Source of the DNA: Candidatus Nanopelagicales bacterium
GTDB taxonomy: Bacteria > Actinomycetota > Actinomycetes > S36-B12
Assembly (NCBI GenBank): GCA_023264215.1
Contig: JALQSY010000130.1
Span: forward strand, 1 to 5,307
Direction: 5' to 3'
DNA: 5,307 bases
The translations under genes were made by a program, and so were the position numbers. This document shows, in pieces, positions 1 to 5,307 of the stretch. Numbering within the stretch: position 1 is the first letter of the stretch; each line of letters starts with the position of its first letter. Under the pieces are notes generated by a model. The model was not told where the DNA came from, did not search any database, and was given only the letters and a program-made list of their open reading frames with translations.

Positions 1-1
1 C

Positions 2-1060
2 GCCACCGACCTCGCAGTCCTCGATCATGCCGACGGCACGGTGCTGCTCATCGCCAACGCCATCAACGTCGACAACTCCGACGAGCGCATCGACGAGGCC
101 TGGCAGGAGTCGATCCTGCGCCTGGACGCGATGGAGCGGGACCTGCGCAAGCCCGCTCCCTCGACGGTCGCCACCTACGACCCCCAGGCGAGCGCGAGCG
201 TGGTTGACCGCACCGCATCGGCGGACTTCCAGGGCAGCGTTCTCGTCGCGCAGGAGCACATCCGGGCTGGCGATGCCTTCCAGGTCGTCGTATCCCAGCG
301 CTTCGATGCGGCATGCCCGGCCAGCGCGCTGGACGTCTATCGCGTCCTGCGGGTGACCAACCCCAGCCCCTACATGTACCTCCTGCGCGTCCCCGCGCTC
401 GACGGCGGCGACGTCGACTTCGACATCGTCGGCTCCTCGCCGGAGGCCCTGGTCACCGTGCACGAGGGCAGGTGTCGGGTGCACCCCATCGCCGGCACGC
501 GTCCTCGCGGGGCGACGGCCGAGCAGGACGCGCACCTGGTGGAGGATCTGCTCGCGGACGACAAGGAGCGGGCCGAGCACCTCATGCTCGTCGATCTCGG
601 TCGCAATGACCTCGGCCGCGTGTGCGCGCCCGGCACGGTCGAGGTCGTGGAGTTCATGCAGGTGGAGCGCTACTCGCACGTCATGCACCTGGTGTCGACG
701 GTCGTCGGCCAGCTGGCCGAGGGTCGCTCGGCGCTCGATGCGCTGGGCGCGACGTTCCCCGCGGGCACGCTGTCCGGGGCGCCCAAGCCGAGCGCGATGT
801 CGATCATCGATGACCTCGAGCCCGCGCGCCGAGGCCTGTACGGCGGCATCGTCGGCTACGTCGACTTCGCCGGCGACCTCGACACCGCGATCGCGATCCG
901 CACGGCGCTCATCCGCGGGGACACGGCGTATGTGCAAGCCGGCGCCGGTGTGGTCGCCGACTCCGATCCGGCGTCGGAGGATGCCGAATGCCGAGCCAAG
1001 GCCGCCGCGGTGCTGCGCGCCGTCGCGATCGCCGGCACCCTGCGAGGGATCGCCGACTGA
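2..1060 (+). CDS. trpE: Anthranilate synthase component I, 5'-truncated by window edge
   Basis: This is the large subunit of cytoplasmic anthranilate synthase. With the glutamine amidotransferase TrpG it makes anthranilate from chorismate, the first committed step to tryptophan. The open frame already runs from base 2, so the true start and N-terminal part lie outside; 352 residues are visible of a family length of about 500. The GTG at 41 is internal. Fragment numbering shows the chorismate-binding domain motifs in order: NPSPYMY (120-126), PIAGTRPRG (162-170), [10 protein letters not shown] (198-207), YSHVMHLVS with the catalytic-type His (224-232), GTLSGAPKP (255-263), YGGIVGY (280-286), QAGAGVV (312-318) and the metal-site EDAECRAKA (326-334). 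The N-terminal region that normally binds feedback tryptophan is not visible. PabB or other chorismate enzymes share this fold, but the neighbours favour TrpE. It is intact to its TGA, which overlaps the next ATG. Confidence 0.96.
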   Translation, partial: ATDLAVLDHADGTVLLIANAINVDNSDERIDEAWQESILRLDAMERDLRKPAPSTVATYDPQASASVVDRTASADFQGSVLVAQEHIRAGDAFQVVVSQRFDAACPASALDVYRVLRVTNPSPYMYLLRVPALDGGDVDFDIVGSSPEALVTVHEGRCRVHPIAGTRPRGATAEQDAHLVEDLLADDKERAEHLMLVDLGRNDLGRVCAPGTVEVVEFMQVERYSHVMHLVSTVVGQLAEGRSALDALGATFPAGTLSGAPKPSAMSIIDDLEPARRGLYGGIVGYVDFAGDLDTAIAIRTALIRGDTAYVQAGAGVVADSDPASEDAECRAKAAAVLRAVAIAGTLRGIAD

Positions 1061-1707
1061 TGATCCGCAGGAGATTCCCCATCGTCATCCTGGTCCTGCT
1101 GCTGGGATCGGTCGGCATCATCGTGGCCTACAACGCGACGTGGGTGCTCGCGCAGGTTCCCGTCTTCGCCGGCGAGGAGACGGCCGGCTCCCCGGGCCGC
1201 GAAGTCGCGCTCACCGGACGCGATCTCGTGCCCCTGGGTGCGGCGATGGGCTGGGTGGGCCTTGCGGCGATCGCCGGCCTGCTCGCCACGCGGACATGGG
1301 GTCGGCGCGTCACGGGCGCGGCGGTGCTCCTCGCGGGCGGCGTCGCCGGGGTCACGGGCGTGGCGTTCGCCTTCACGGAGGTGGCGACCGGGGGCGGGGG
1401 AGCCTTCGTCGACGCCGCACTCGGCGCGCGCACCGATGCCGTCCCGACGTCGGTCGCCGTCTCGGCCTGGTGGTTGATCGCGACGGTGTCCGGTCTCGCG
1501 CTCATGGTCTGCGGGCTGCTCGCGCTCGTCGAGGGCCCGTCGTGGCCTCGGCTGGGCGCCCGCTACTCCCGGCCGTCCGCCGGGGCCGCCCCCAGCGCGG
1601 CGGCCACCTGGGATGCCCTCGACCGCGGCGAGGATCCGACGATCGCCGACGGGGCGGACCCTGGTTCAATGGAAGCCGCAGGCCCCCACTCGGAGGAGGA
1701 CAGATGA
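1060..1707 (+). CDS. Trp biosynthesis-associated membrane protein (TIGR02234-like)
   Basis: This 215-residue integral membrane protein has no established biochemical function. The family is recognised by its place directly after trpE in actinobacteria. Four hydrophobic segments are visible, at about residues 7-27, 56-76, 84-105 and 132-157. The segment between helices 1 and 2 holds QVPVFAGEE, and that between 3 and 4 is Gly-rich. The polar C-terminal tail contains LGARYSRPS and WDALDRGEDPT, typical of this family as I recall it. The ATG at 1060 was chosen over an earlier in-frame ATG at 988 because it overlaps the trpE stop (TGATG), because a GAGGG lies 11 bases upstream, and because it starts just before the first helix. 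It is very probably translated from the trpE message and ends in an ATGA overlap with the next gene. The protein is tryptophan-containing (W28, W65, W80, W137, W138, W162). A role in tryptophan transport or enzyme anchoring would be guesswork. Confidence 0.88.
   Translation: MIRRRFPIVILVLLLGSVGIIVAYNATWVLAQVPVFAGEETAGSPGREVALTGRDLVPLGAAMGWVGLAAIAGLLATRTWGRRVTGAAVLLAGGVAGVTGVAFAFTEVATGGGGAFVDAALGARTDAVPTSVAVSAWWLIATVSGLALMVCGLLALVEGPSWPRLGARYSRPSAGAAPSAAATWDALDRGEDPTIADGADPGSMEAAGPHSEEDR
1692..1700 (+). promoter_or_regulatory. Strong Shine-Dalgarno for the HGxxPAAW gene
   Basis: GGAGGAGGA lies inside the end of the preceding gene. Its first GGAGG is seven bases before the ATG at 1704. It is the best ribosome binding site in the window and fixes this start, rather than the much longer upstream extension of the same open frame. 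Confidence 0.75.
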
Positions 1708-1913
1708 GCGCCGGCAGCCACGGATCGACTCCCGCCGCGTGGACGCTCGTCGTCCTCATCGTCGTGGGCTTCACCGTCTCCACGGTCGCCCTGGTCATCG
1801 GGCAGTGGCCGATCTTCTGGGTCGGTGTCGGCATCGTCGTCCTGGGCGCGATCGTCGGCGGGGTCATGAAGGCCGCCGGGCTGGGCAAGAAGACCCAGCA
1901 CGCGTCCTCGTAG
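1704..1913 (+). CDS. HGxxPAAW family small membrane protein
   Basis: This is a 69-residue protein of unknown function. It carries the family signature HGSTPAAW at residues 6-13, followed by two hydrophobic segments at about 14-32 and 37-58 and a short basic tail (GLGKKTQ). The motif is just before the first helix. The family is known from actinobacterial trp loci, usually next to the Trp-associated membrane protein, as here. The two genes share ATGA, so translation is likely coupled, helped by a strong ribosome binding site. The open frame extends far upstream (to 606), but that part is out-of-frame translation of trpE and its neighbour. It has three tryptophans (W13, W35, W39) in 69 residues. 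The stop TAG is followed after four bases by the response regulator start. Confidence 0.9.
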   Translation: MSAGSHGSTPAAWTLVVLIVVGFTVSTVALVIGQWPIFWVGVGIVVLGAIVGGVMKAAGLGKKTQHASS

Positions 1914-1917
1914 CGCA

Positions 1918-2604
1918 TTGACCGCTGACCAGCGCCGTCCCCTCATCCTCGTCGTCGAGGACGAAGCGCCCATCGCGGACGTCCTGCGCCTGTACCTCGA
2001 CAGGTCCGGCTTCGACGTCGCCGTCGCATCCGACGGCCCCGGCGGGCTCGACGCCGTGCACCAGCGCCGCCCCGACGCGGTCATCCTCGACGTCGGCCTC
2101 CCGGGCATGGACGGCACGGAGATCTGCCGGCGGATGCGCGCCGAGGGCGACTGGACGCCGGTGCTGTTCTGCACGGCGCGCGACGACGAGATCGATCGCG
2201 TGCTCGGCCTGGAGATGGGCGCCGACGACTACATCACCAAGCCCTTCAGCCCTCGCGAGGTGGTCGCGCGCGTCAAGGTGGCCCTGCGTCATGCGCGCAC
2301 GGACGAACCCGCGGACGTCATCACCCTCGGCCGCGTCACGCTGGATCGTGCGGGCCGTCGGGTCACGGTCGACGGCGAGGACGTCGTGCTCACGGCGACG
2401 GAGTTCGATCTCCTGGCCTATCTCATGGCTCGTCCCGGACGCGTGATCACCCGCGATCTGCTGCTCGAGGAGGTGTGGGGCTACTCCGCCGTCGTGGGCA
2501 CGCGCACGGTGGACGTCCACATCGCGCAGGTGCGCGCCAAGCTCGGCGACGCGAGCCCGGTGCGCACCGTGCGCGGGGTCGGCTACTCGGCAGAGGCACC
2601 GTGA
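1918..2604 (+). CDS. OmpR/PhoB-family response regulator
   Basis: This 228-residue cytoplasmic transcription factor is activated by phosphotransfer from a sensor kinase. The receiver domain (about residues 8-123) has the full active site: acidic pair E14-D15, phosphoacceptor D58 in ILDVGLPGMDG, T86, and K108 in ITKPF. The winged-helix DNA-binding domain spans about 133-226, with ATEFDLLAYL, a likely recognition helix TRTVDVHIAQVRAKLG and the terminal VRTVRGVGY hairpin. Length is normal for the family. TTG at 1918 is chosen because a frame stop at 1867 leaves no ATG or GTG upstream, and a later start would cut the first receiver strand. No convincing Shine-Dalgarno precedes it, so reinitiation from the gene ending four bases earlier is likely. 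It overlaps the kinase gene by GTGA, which marks the pair as cognate. The target genes and the signal are unknown. Confidence 0.95.
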   Translation: MTADQRRPLILVVEDEAPIADVLRLYLDRSGFDVAVASDGPGGLDAVHQRRPDAVILDVGLPGMDGTEICRRMRAEGDWTPVLFCTARDDEIDRVLGLEMGADDYITKPFSPREVVARVKVALRHARTDEPADVITLGRVTLDRAGRRVTVDGEDVVLTATEFDLLAYLMARPGRVITRDLLLEEVWGYSAVVGTRTVDVHIAQVRAKLGDASPVRTVRGVGYSAEAP

Positions 2605-4004
2605 GCGTCCCGGACGCGAGCACGCCCGCGCCGTCAGGATCCCGGCGCCTGCGGGTGCTGCCCGCCACCGTGCTGCTCGCCGTATCCGTGGCGACCATCG
2701 CCGCGGTGGTCGCGGCCCTGGTCTCACTGCCGCTGATCCGCAGCAACGCCGAGGCGGTCGCGACAGCCGAGCTCGCCCGGATCGCCGACATCACCGCCAC
2801 CTCGCTGCGCGTCGATCGGGGCGGCAACTACGTCCTGCCGCCGCGCGTGGCCGGGGTGCTCCAGGCCGAGCAGGTCACGGCGTACGTCGTCGGTCCGGGC
2901 GCGATCGAGCTGCCGGAGGGCGTGACGACCGCCGATGTGGACGCCGTGACCTCCGGCGACGGCATCGAGTCGCGCGCGGACACCTCAGCCGGACCCGTGA
3001 TCGTCGTCGGCCGCCCCTTCGAGCCGGGCATCGGCGTCATCGTCATCCAGCCCTCATCGGTCGCCGGCGGCACCGCGACGGAGGTGATCGTGCGGCTGCT
3101 CGTGGCACTGCTCATCGGCCTGGCGATCGCGGTCGCGATCGCGCTCGCCGCGGGCGCCTGGCTCACGACGCCGCTGCGCCGGGCCGCGGATGCCGCGCAG
3201 CGCCTCGGCCGCGGCGACCGCAGCATCCACGTGCGACCGGAGGGCCCGGGAGAGGTCGCGGACATCGCCGACGCCCTCAACCGCCTGGCGACCGCGCTCG
3301 CGGTGTCCGAGGGCCGTCAGCGCGAGTTCTTGCTGTCGGTCTCCCACGAGCTGCGCACCCCCATCACCTCGGTGCGCGGGTACGCCGAGGCCCTGGCCGA
3401 CGGGCTCGTGCCCACGCAGGACGTCCCGCGCACGGGGGCGGTCATGGCCGCGGAGGCGGAGCGACTCGATCGACTGGTCAGCGACCTGCTCGATCTCGCC
3501 CGGCTGCGCGCGGACGACTTCGTCGTCGAGTGCATCGATGTCGACCTCGCGGCCATGCTGCGCGATGCCTCCGAGGTCTGGCGCGACCGGTGCGGGCGCG
3601 CCGATGTCCGCTTGGAGGTCGACGCACCGGCTGAGCGGTTGATCGTGCGCGCCGACCCGATGCGCCTGCGGCAGGTGCTGGACAACCTGGCTGAGAACGC
3701 GCTGCGGGTCACGCCCGCCGGCGGGGTGATCGTCATGGCCGGCACACGCGACAGCGATGCCCGCTGGGGAGTCATCGAGGTGCGGGACTCCGGACCGGGA
3801 ATCTCCATCGAGGACCGCGACGTGGCGTTCGAGCCGGGGATCCTGCACGAGCGCTATCGCGGCCTGCGTCCGGTCGGCACGGGCCTGGGCCTGGCCCTCG
3901 TCGGACGCCTCGCCACCGGCATGGGCGGCTGGGCATCCGCGGGGGACGCGCCGGAGGGCGGCGCGTGCTTCCGCGTCGGCGTCCCCCTCGCCGCGTCGAC
4001 CTGA
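2601..4004 (+). CDS. HAMP-domain sensor histidine kinase
   Basis: This 467-residue membrane sensor is the likely partner of the overlapping response regulator. Helix 1 is at about residues 20-46, an extracytoplasmic sensing region of about 110 residues follows, and helix 2 is at about 162-185. A HAMP linker (about 186-240) begins with TTPLRRAADAAQRLGRGD. The dimerisation domain carries H249 in SVSHELRTP. The ATPase domain has the N box DNLAEN (N366), the G1 box DSGPGI (396-401) and the G2 box GTGLGLAL (426-433), so it should be catalytically competent. The F-box region reads FEPGILHERYRG rather than the common FERFYR-type motif, which I take as an actinobacterial subfamily trait. GTG at 2601 is chosen for the GTGA overlap and a GAGG four bases upstream; an in-frame extension to 2475 would overlap the regulator deeply. 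The outer region has no domain I recognise, so the ligand is unknown. Confidence 0.95.
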   Translation: MSVPDASTPAPSGSRRLRVLPATVLLAVSVATIAAVVAALVSLPLIRSNAEAVATAELARIADITATSLRVDRGGNYVLPPRVAGVLQAEQVTAYVVGPGAIELPEGVTTADVDAVTSGDGIESRADTSAGPVIVVGRPFEPGIGVIVIQPSSVAGGTATEVIVRLLVALLIGLAIAVAIALAAGAWLTTPLRRAADAAQRLGRGDRSIHVRPEGPGEVADIADALNRLATALAVSEGRQREFLLSVSHELRTPITSVRGYAEALADGLVPTQDVPRTGAVMAAEAERLDRLVSDLLDLARLRADDFVVECIDVDLAAMLRDASEVWRDRCGRADVRLEVDAPAERLIVRADPMRLRQVLDNLAENALRVTPAGGVIVMAGTRDSDARWGVIEVRDSGPGISIEDRDVAFEPGILHERYRGLRPVGTGLGLALVGRLATGMGGWASAGDAPEGGACFRVGVPLAAST

Positions 4005-4011
4005 CGCCGGA

Positions 4012-4027
4012 GCCGGTGCCATCCGGC
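4012..4027 (+). terminator. Weak hairpin after the two-component system
   Basis: GCCGG and CCGGC form a five-base stem around the loop TGCCAT, beginning eight bases after the kinase stop. There is no T-run, so intrinsic termination is doubtful. It shares its right arm with the palindrome at 4021-4033, so the two structures exclude each other. Confidence 0.2.
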
Positions 4028-4033
4028 CCGGAT
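4021..4033. repeat. 13-base perfect palindrome ATCCGG-C-CCGGAT
   Basis: Two six-base arms mirror each other around a single C, about 40 bases upstream of the likely -10 element of the DUF2752 gene. It could be a protein-binding site or part of a 3' end hairpin of the kinase transcript. GC-rich palindromes of this size do arise by chance. Confidence 0.3.
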
Positions 4034-4069
4034 TGCACGCGTCAACGGTGCACCCGGGGCGCAGTGACG

Positions 4070-4075
4070 TAGTCT
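4070..4075 (+). promoter_or_regulatory. Probable -10 element (TAGTCT) of a leaderless promoter
   Basis: TAGTCT fits the actinobacterial TANNNT -10 consensus. Exactly six bases separate it from the GTG of the DUF2752 gene at 4082, the spacing expected if transcription starts at or next to the start codon. No Shine-Dalgarno is visible before that GTG, which agrees with a leaderless message. The -35 position (about 4047-4052, GGTGCA) is weak. It overlaps an inverted repeat, TGCAC at 4034-4038 and GTGCA at 4048-4052, that could bind a regulator. The transcription start is inferred, not observed. Confidence 0.5.
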
Positions 4076-4081
4076 GCCGAT

Positions 4082-4540
4082 GTGACAGTCGCCCCGGTCG
4101 CCGCCGAGCCGCGCGTGGACGCGCGCCCGCGCGCCCGCAGGCTGCTGGCTCCGGTGGGCACCGCGGTCGGCGTCGTCGCCGCGACGGCCTACATCCGCGT
4201 GGTCGATCCCAACGAGCCCGGTCACTACCCGATGTGCCCGACCCTCGCGCTCTTCGGCATCGACTGCCCGGGCTGCGGCGGCTTGCGCGCCACGCACGCG
4301 CTCGCCAACGGCGACATCGCCGGCGCATTCGATCACAACGCGCTCTTCGTCATCCTCGCTCCGGTGCTCATCGTCATGTGGGCCCTGTGGCTGCGGCGCG
4401 CATGGACCGGAATCACGCCAGCGCTGACACCGCGGCGGCAGTCCTTCGCCCGCATCGCGCCGATCGTCGTGCTCCTCGTCGTCATGGTGTTCGCTGTCGT
4501 CCGCAACTTCGTGCCCTATCTCGCCTCGGGCGCGGGCTAG
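4082..4540 (+). CDS. DUF2752 domain membrane protein
   Basis: This 152-residue membrane protein has no established function. A basic N-terminal tail (residues 11-20) leads to a hydrophobic segment at about 21-40. The family signature follows: C52-P, then GIDC62PGC65GGLR, then HALANGDIAGAFDHNALF. Two more hydrophobic segments lie at about 86-104 and 123-144. Three conserved-type cysteines next to the membrane suggest metal binding or redox chemistry, but this is inference. Three tryptophans cluster at W100, W103 and W108 at the end of the second segment. The GTG start sits six bases after a -10-like element and lacks a ribosome binding site, so the mRNA is probably leaderless. From general knowledge, DUF2752 genes often lie just before trpC in actinobacteria, as here. 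It is separated by 77 bases from the kinase gene and by 100 bases from trpC. Confidence 0.88.
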   Translation: MTVAPVAAEPRVDARPRARRLLAPVGTAVGVVAATAYIRVVDPNEPGHYPMCPTLALFGIDCPGCGGLRATHALANGDIAGAFDHNALFVILAPVLIVMWALWLRRAWTGITPALTPRRQSFARIAPIVVLLVVMVFAVVRNFVPYLASGAG

Positions 4541-4542
4541 GC

Positions 4543-4556
4543 ACCCCGCCCGGGGT
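4543..4556 (+). terminator. Short GC hairpin after the DUF2752 gene
   Basis: ACCCC and GGGGT form a perfect five-base stem with a GCCC loop, two bases after the TAG stop. No T-run follows, so it is at best a weak or factor-assisted terminator, or a stabiliser of the mRNA 3' end. Confidence 0.25.
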
Positions 4557-4584
4557 CGGCTGAGCCAAGCCTGCGTCGCTGTGG

Positions 4585-4590
4585 CACTCT
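4585..4590 (+). promoter_or_regulatory. Possible -10 element (CACTCT) upstream of trpC
   Basis: CACTCT matches TANNNT at the A and the final T but not at the first base. Six bases separate it from the GTG at 4597, the same spacing as the better -10 element before the DUF2752 gene. A TGAGCC at 4561-4566 lies 18 bases upstream and could act as a poor -35. trpC may instead be read from the DUF2752 promoter or from further upstream. Confidence 0.22.
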
Positions 4591-4596
4591 GACCGC

Positions 4597-4641
4597 GTGA
4601 GACCACGTCGTACGACGCGCGCGATACGCGGGGGTGAGTGA
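4597..4641 (+). CDS. Possible 14-codon upstream ORF before trpC
   Basis: A GTG at 4597 opens a frame for the peptide [14 protein letters not shown], whose TGA (4639-4641) overlaps the trpC ATG as TGATG. The peptide is Arg-rich and has no tryptophan codon, so it is not a classical trp attenuation leader. If transcription starts at 4597, this would be a leaderless upstream ORF feeding ribosomes into trpC, the same kind of junction as that between trpE and its downstream gene. The case rests only on position and spacing; a 14-codon frame in GC-rich DNA can be accidental. Confidence 0.22.
   Translation: MRPRRTTRAIRGGE
4606..4617. repeat. 12-base perfect palindrome CGTCGTACGACG upstream of trpC
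   Basis: The sequence is its own reverse complement and ends 23 bases before the trpC start. It is flanked by two smaller inverted repeats, CGTG-AGAC-CACG (4596-4607, overlapping by two bases) and CGCG-ATA-CGCG (4620-4630). It may be an operator for a dimeric regulator or an RNA hairpin. No known operator is recognised. Confidence 0.35.
4630..4637 (+). promoter_or_regulatory. Ribosome binding site of trpC
   Basis: GGGGGTGA differs by one base from the ideal GGAGGTGA and ends three bases before the ATG at 4641, supporting that ATG. An in-frame GTG at 4638 directly before it is possible but less likely. The in-frame TGA at 4635-4637 rules out any longer form. Confidence 0.6.
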
Positions 4642-5307
4642 TGACCGTCCTGGACGACATCATCGCCGGCGTGCGCGACGATCTCGACGCTCGTATGGCC
4701 GCCGTTCCCCTCGATGACGTCAAGGATCTCGCATCGCGAATGCCCGCTCCGCGTGATGCCGAAGGCGTCCTGCGCCAACCCGGTGTCGGTGTCATCGCCG
4801 AGGTGAAACGCGCGAGCCCGAGCAAGGGTCGCCTGGCCGAGATCGCTGATCCCTCCCAGCTTGCTCGCGACTACGAAGCGGGCGGTGCTCGCTGCATCAG
4901 CGTCCTCACGGAGCAGAGGCGCTTCGGCGGTTCTCTCGATGATCTACGGGCCGTGCGCTGCGCCGTCGACATCCCGGTCCTGCGCAAGGACTTCATCGTG
5001 ACGAGCTATCAGCTCTGGGAAGCTCGCGCACACGGCGCCGATGTCGTGCTCCTGATCGTCGCTGCACTCGATCAGAACGCACTCGTGAGTTTGATCGAGC
5101 GCTCCCGCTCCCTCGGCATGACCCCGCTCGTCGAGGTCCATGACGAGGAGGAGGTCGGCCGGGCCGTCGACGCCGGCGCGACGATCATCGGAGTCAATGC
5201 GCGCAACCTGAAGACCCTCGAGGTCGATCGTGCGACCTTCGAGCGCATCGCACCGCTCATACCCGATACCTGCGTGAAGGTCGCGGAGTCGGGCGTGCGC
5301 GATGCCG
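4641..5307 (+). CDS. trpC: Indole-3-glycerol phosphate synthase, 3'-truncated by window edge
   Basis: This cytoplasmic enzyme of the (beta/alpha)8-barrel fold decarboxylates and closes carboxyphenylamino-deoxyribulose phosphate to indole-3-glycerol phosphate, the substrate of TrpAB. The frame is open to the edge with 222 complete codons of a family length of about 260, so the last strands are missing. Catalytic residues known from the family (numbered in Sulfolobus as E51, K53, K110, E159, N180, E210) are all seen: E54 and K56 in [14 protein letters not shown]116 in VLRKDF, E165 in LVEVHD, N186 in GVNARNL, and E216 in VAESGV. The enzyme should therefore be active. It looks monofunctional at its N-terminus. 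The start is the ATG after a good ribosome binding site and an in-frame stop. By eye its codons use more A or T at third positions than the two-component genes. Further trp genes probably follow beyond the edge. Confidence 0.97.
   Translation, partial: MTVLDDIIAGVRDDLDARMAAVPLDDVKDLASRMPAPRDAEGVLRQPGVGVIAEVKRASPSKGRLAEIADPSQLARDYEAGGARCISVLTEQRRFGGSLDDLRAVRCAVDIPVLRKDFIVTSYQLWEARAHGADVVLLIVAALDQNALVSLIERSRSLGMTPLVEVHDEEEVGRAVDAGATIIGVNARNLKTLEVDRATFERIAPLIPDTCVKVAESGVRDA

Noticed and set aside
606..1703. Long N-terminal extension of the HGxxPAAW frame
   Set aside because: This part is out-of-frame Arg/Pro/Ser-rich translation of trpE and the membrane protein gene. The real start at 1704 has a strong ribosome binding site and the family motif directly after it.
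2475..2600. Earlier ATG for the histidine kinase
   Set aside because: It would overlap the regulator by 130 bases and add an Arg/Gly-rich tail before the first helix. GTG at 2601 with its GTGA overlap is a standard operon junction.
1864..2727. Minus-strand open frame of 287 codons
   Set aside because: It lies antisense to the response regulator, which has complete domain motifs. The frame is rich in Arg, Ala and His without any recognisable domain, as expected for the complement of GC-rich coding DNA.
1914..4081. Mobile element carrying the two-component system
   Set aside because: No transposase, integrase, tRNA, terminal inverted repeat or flanking direct repeat was seen at either side, and base composition by eye is similar to the neighbours.
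3054..4328. Minus-strand open frame of 424 codons
   Set aside because: It covers the kinase and the start of the DUF2752 gene in antisense. It shows no domain or membrane pattern and is low-complexity Arg/Ala/Gly, so it is a shadow of the plus-strand genes.
4541..4640. Classical trp attenuator with tandem Trp codons
   Set aside because: No TGG-rich leader frame and no terminator with a T-run were found before trpC. Any trpE leader would lie outside the left edge.

Overview
The window is GC-rich and densely coded, with every gene on the + strand. It looks like a tryptophan biosynthesis locus of a high-GC actinobacterium. The combination of trpE, a Trp-associated membrane protein, an HGxxPAAW protein, a DUF2752 protein and trpC is, from general knowledge, typical of Actinomycetota. 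The Micrococcales (Microbacteriaceae-like) are the most likely group, but the sequence alone does not fix the genus. Very short or overlapping junctions, GTG and TTG starts and an apparently leaderless promoter fit the same assignment.

Layout: (1) positions 2-1060 hold the C-terminal catalytic part of anthranilate synthase component I (TrpE), cut by the left edge. (2) 1060-1707 encodes a four-helix Trp-operon-associated membrane protein, joined to trpE by a TGATG overlap. (3) 1704-1913 encodes a 69-residue HGxxPAAW membrane protein, joined by an ATGA overlap and preceded by a strong ribosome binding site. (4) 1918-2604 is an OmpR/PhoB-type response regulator with a TTG start four bases after the previous stop. 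(5) 2601-4004 is its HAMP-type sensor histidine kinase, joined by a GTGA overlap. (6) 4005-4081 is a short intergenic stretch with palindromes and a likely leaderless promoter. (7) 4082-4540 encodes a DUF2752 membrane protein with a three-cysteine motif. (8) 4541-4640 is an intergenic stretch with small inverted repeats and a possible 14-codon upstream ORF. (9) 4641 to the right edge is the start of indole-3-glycerol phosphate synthase (TrpC).

How the genes fit together: TrpE commits chorismate to tryptophan and TrpC closes the indole ring later in the same pathway. Three small membrane proteins of unknown biochemical role lie between them. The most unusual feature is a complete, intact two-component system sitting between trpE/HGxxPAAW and DUF2752/trpC. 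It is so tightly packed that it is probably co-transcribed, and perhaps translationally coupled, with the end of the trpE group. Whether it senses something tied to tryptophan or envelope state, or is merely a resident of this locus, cannot be told from sequence. The two intergenic gaps after the kinase suggest that DUF2752 and trpC can be expressed separately from trpE.

No RNA gene, CRISPR array, insertion sequence or attachment site was seen.
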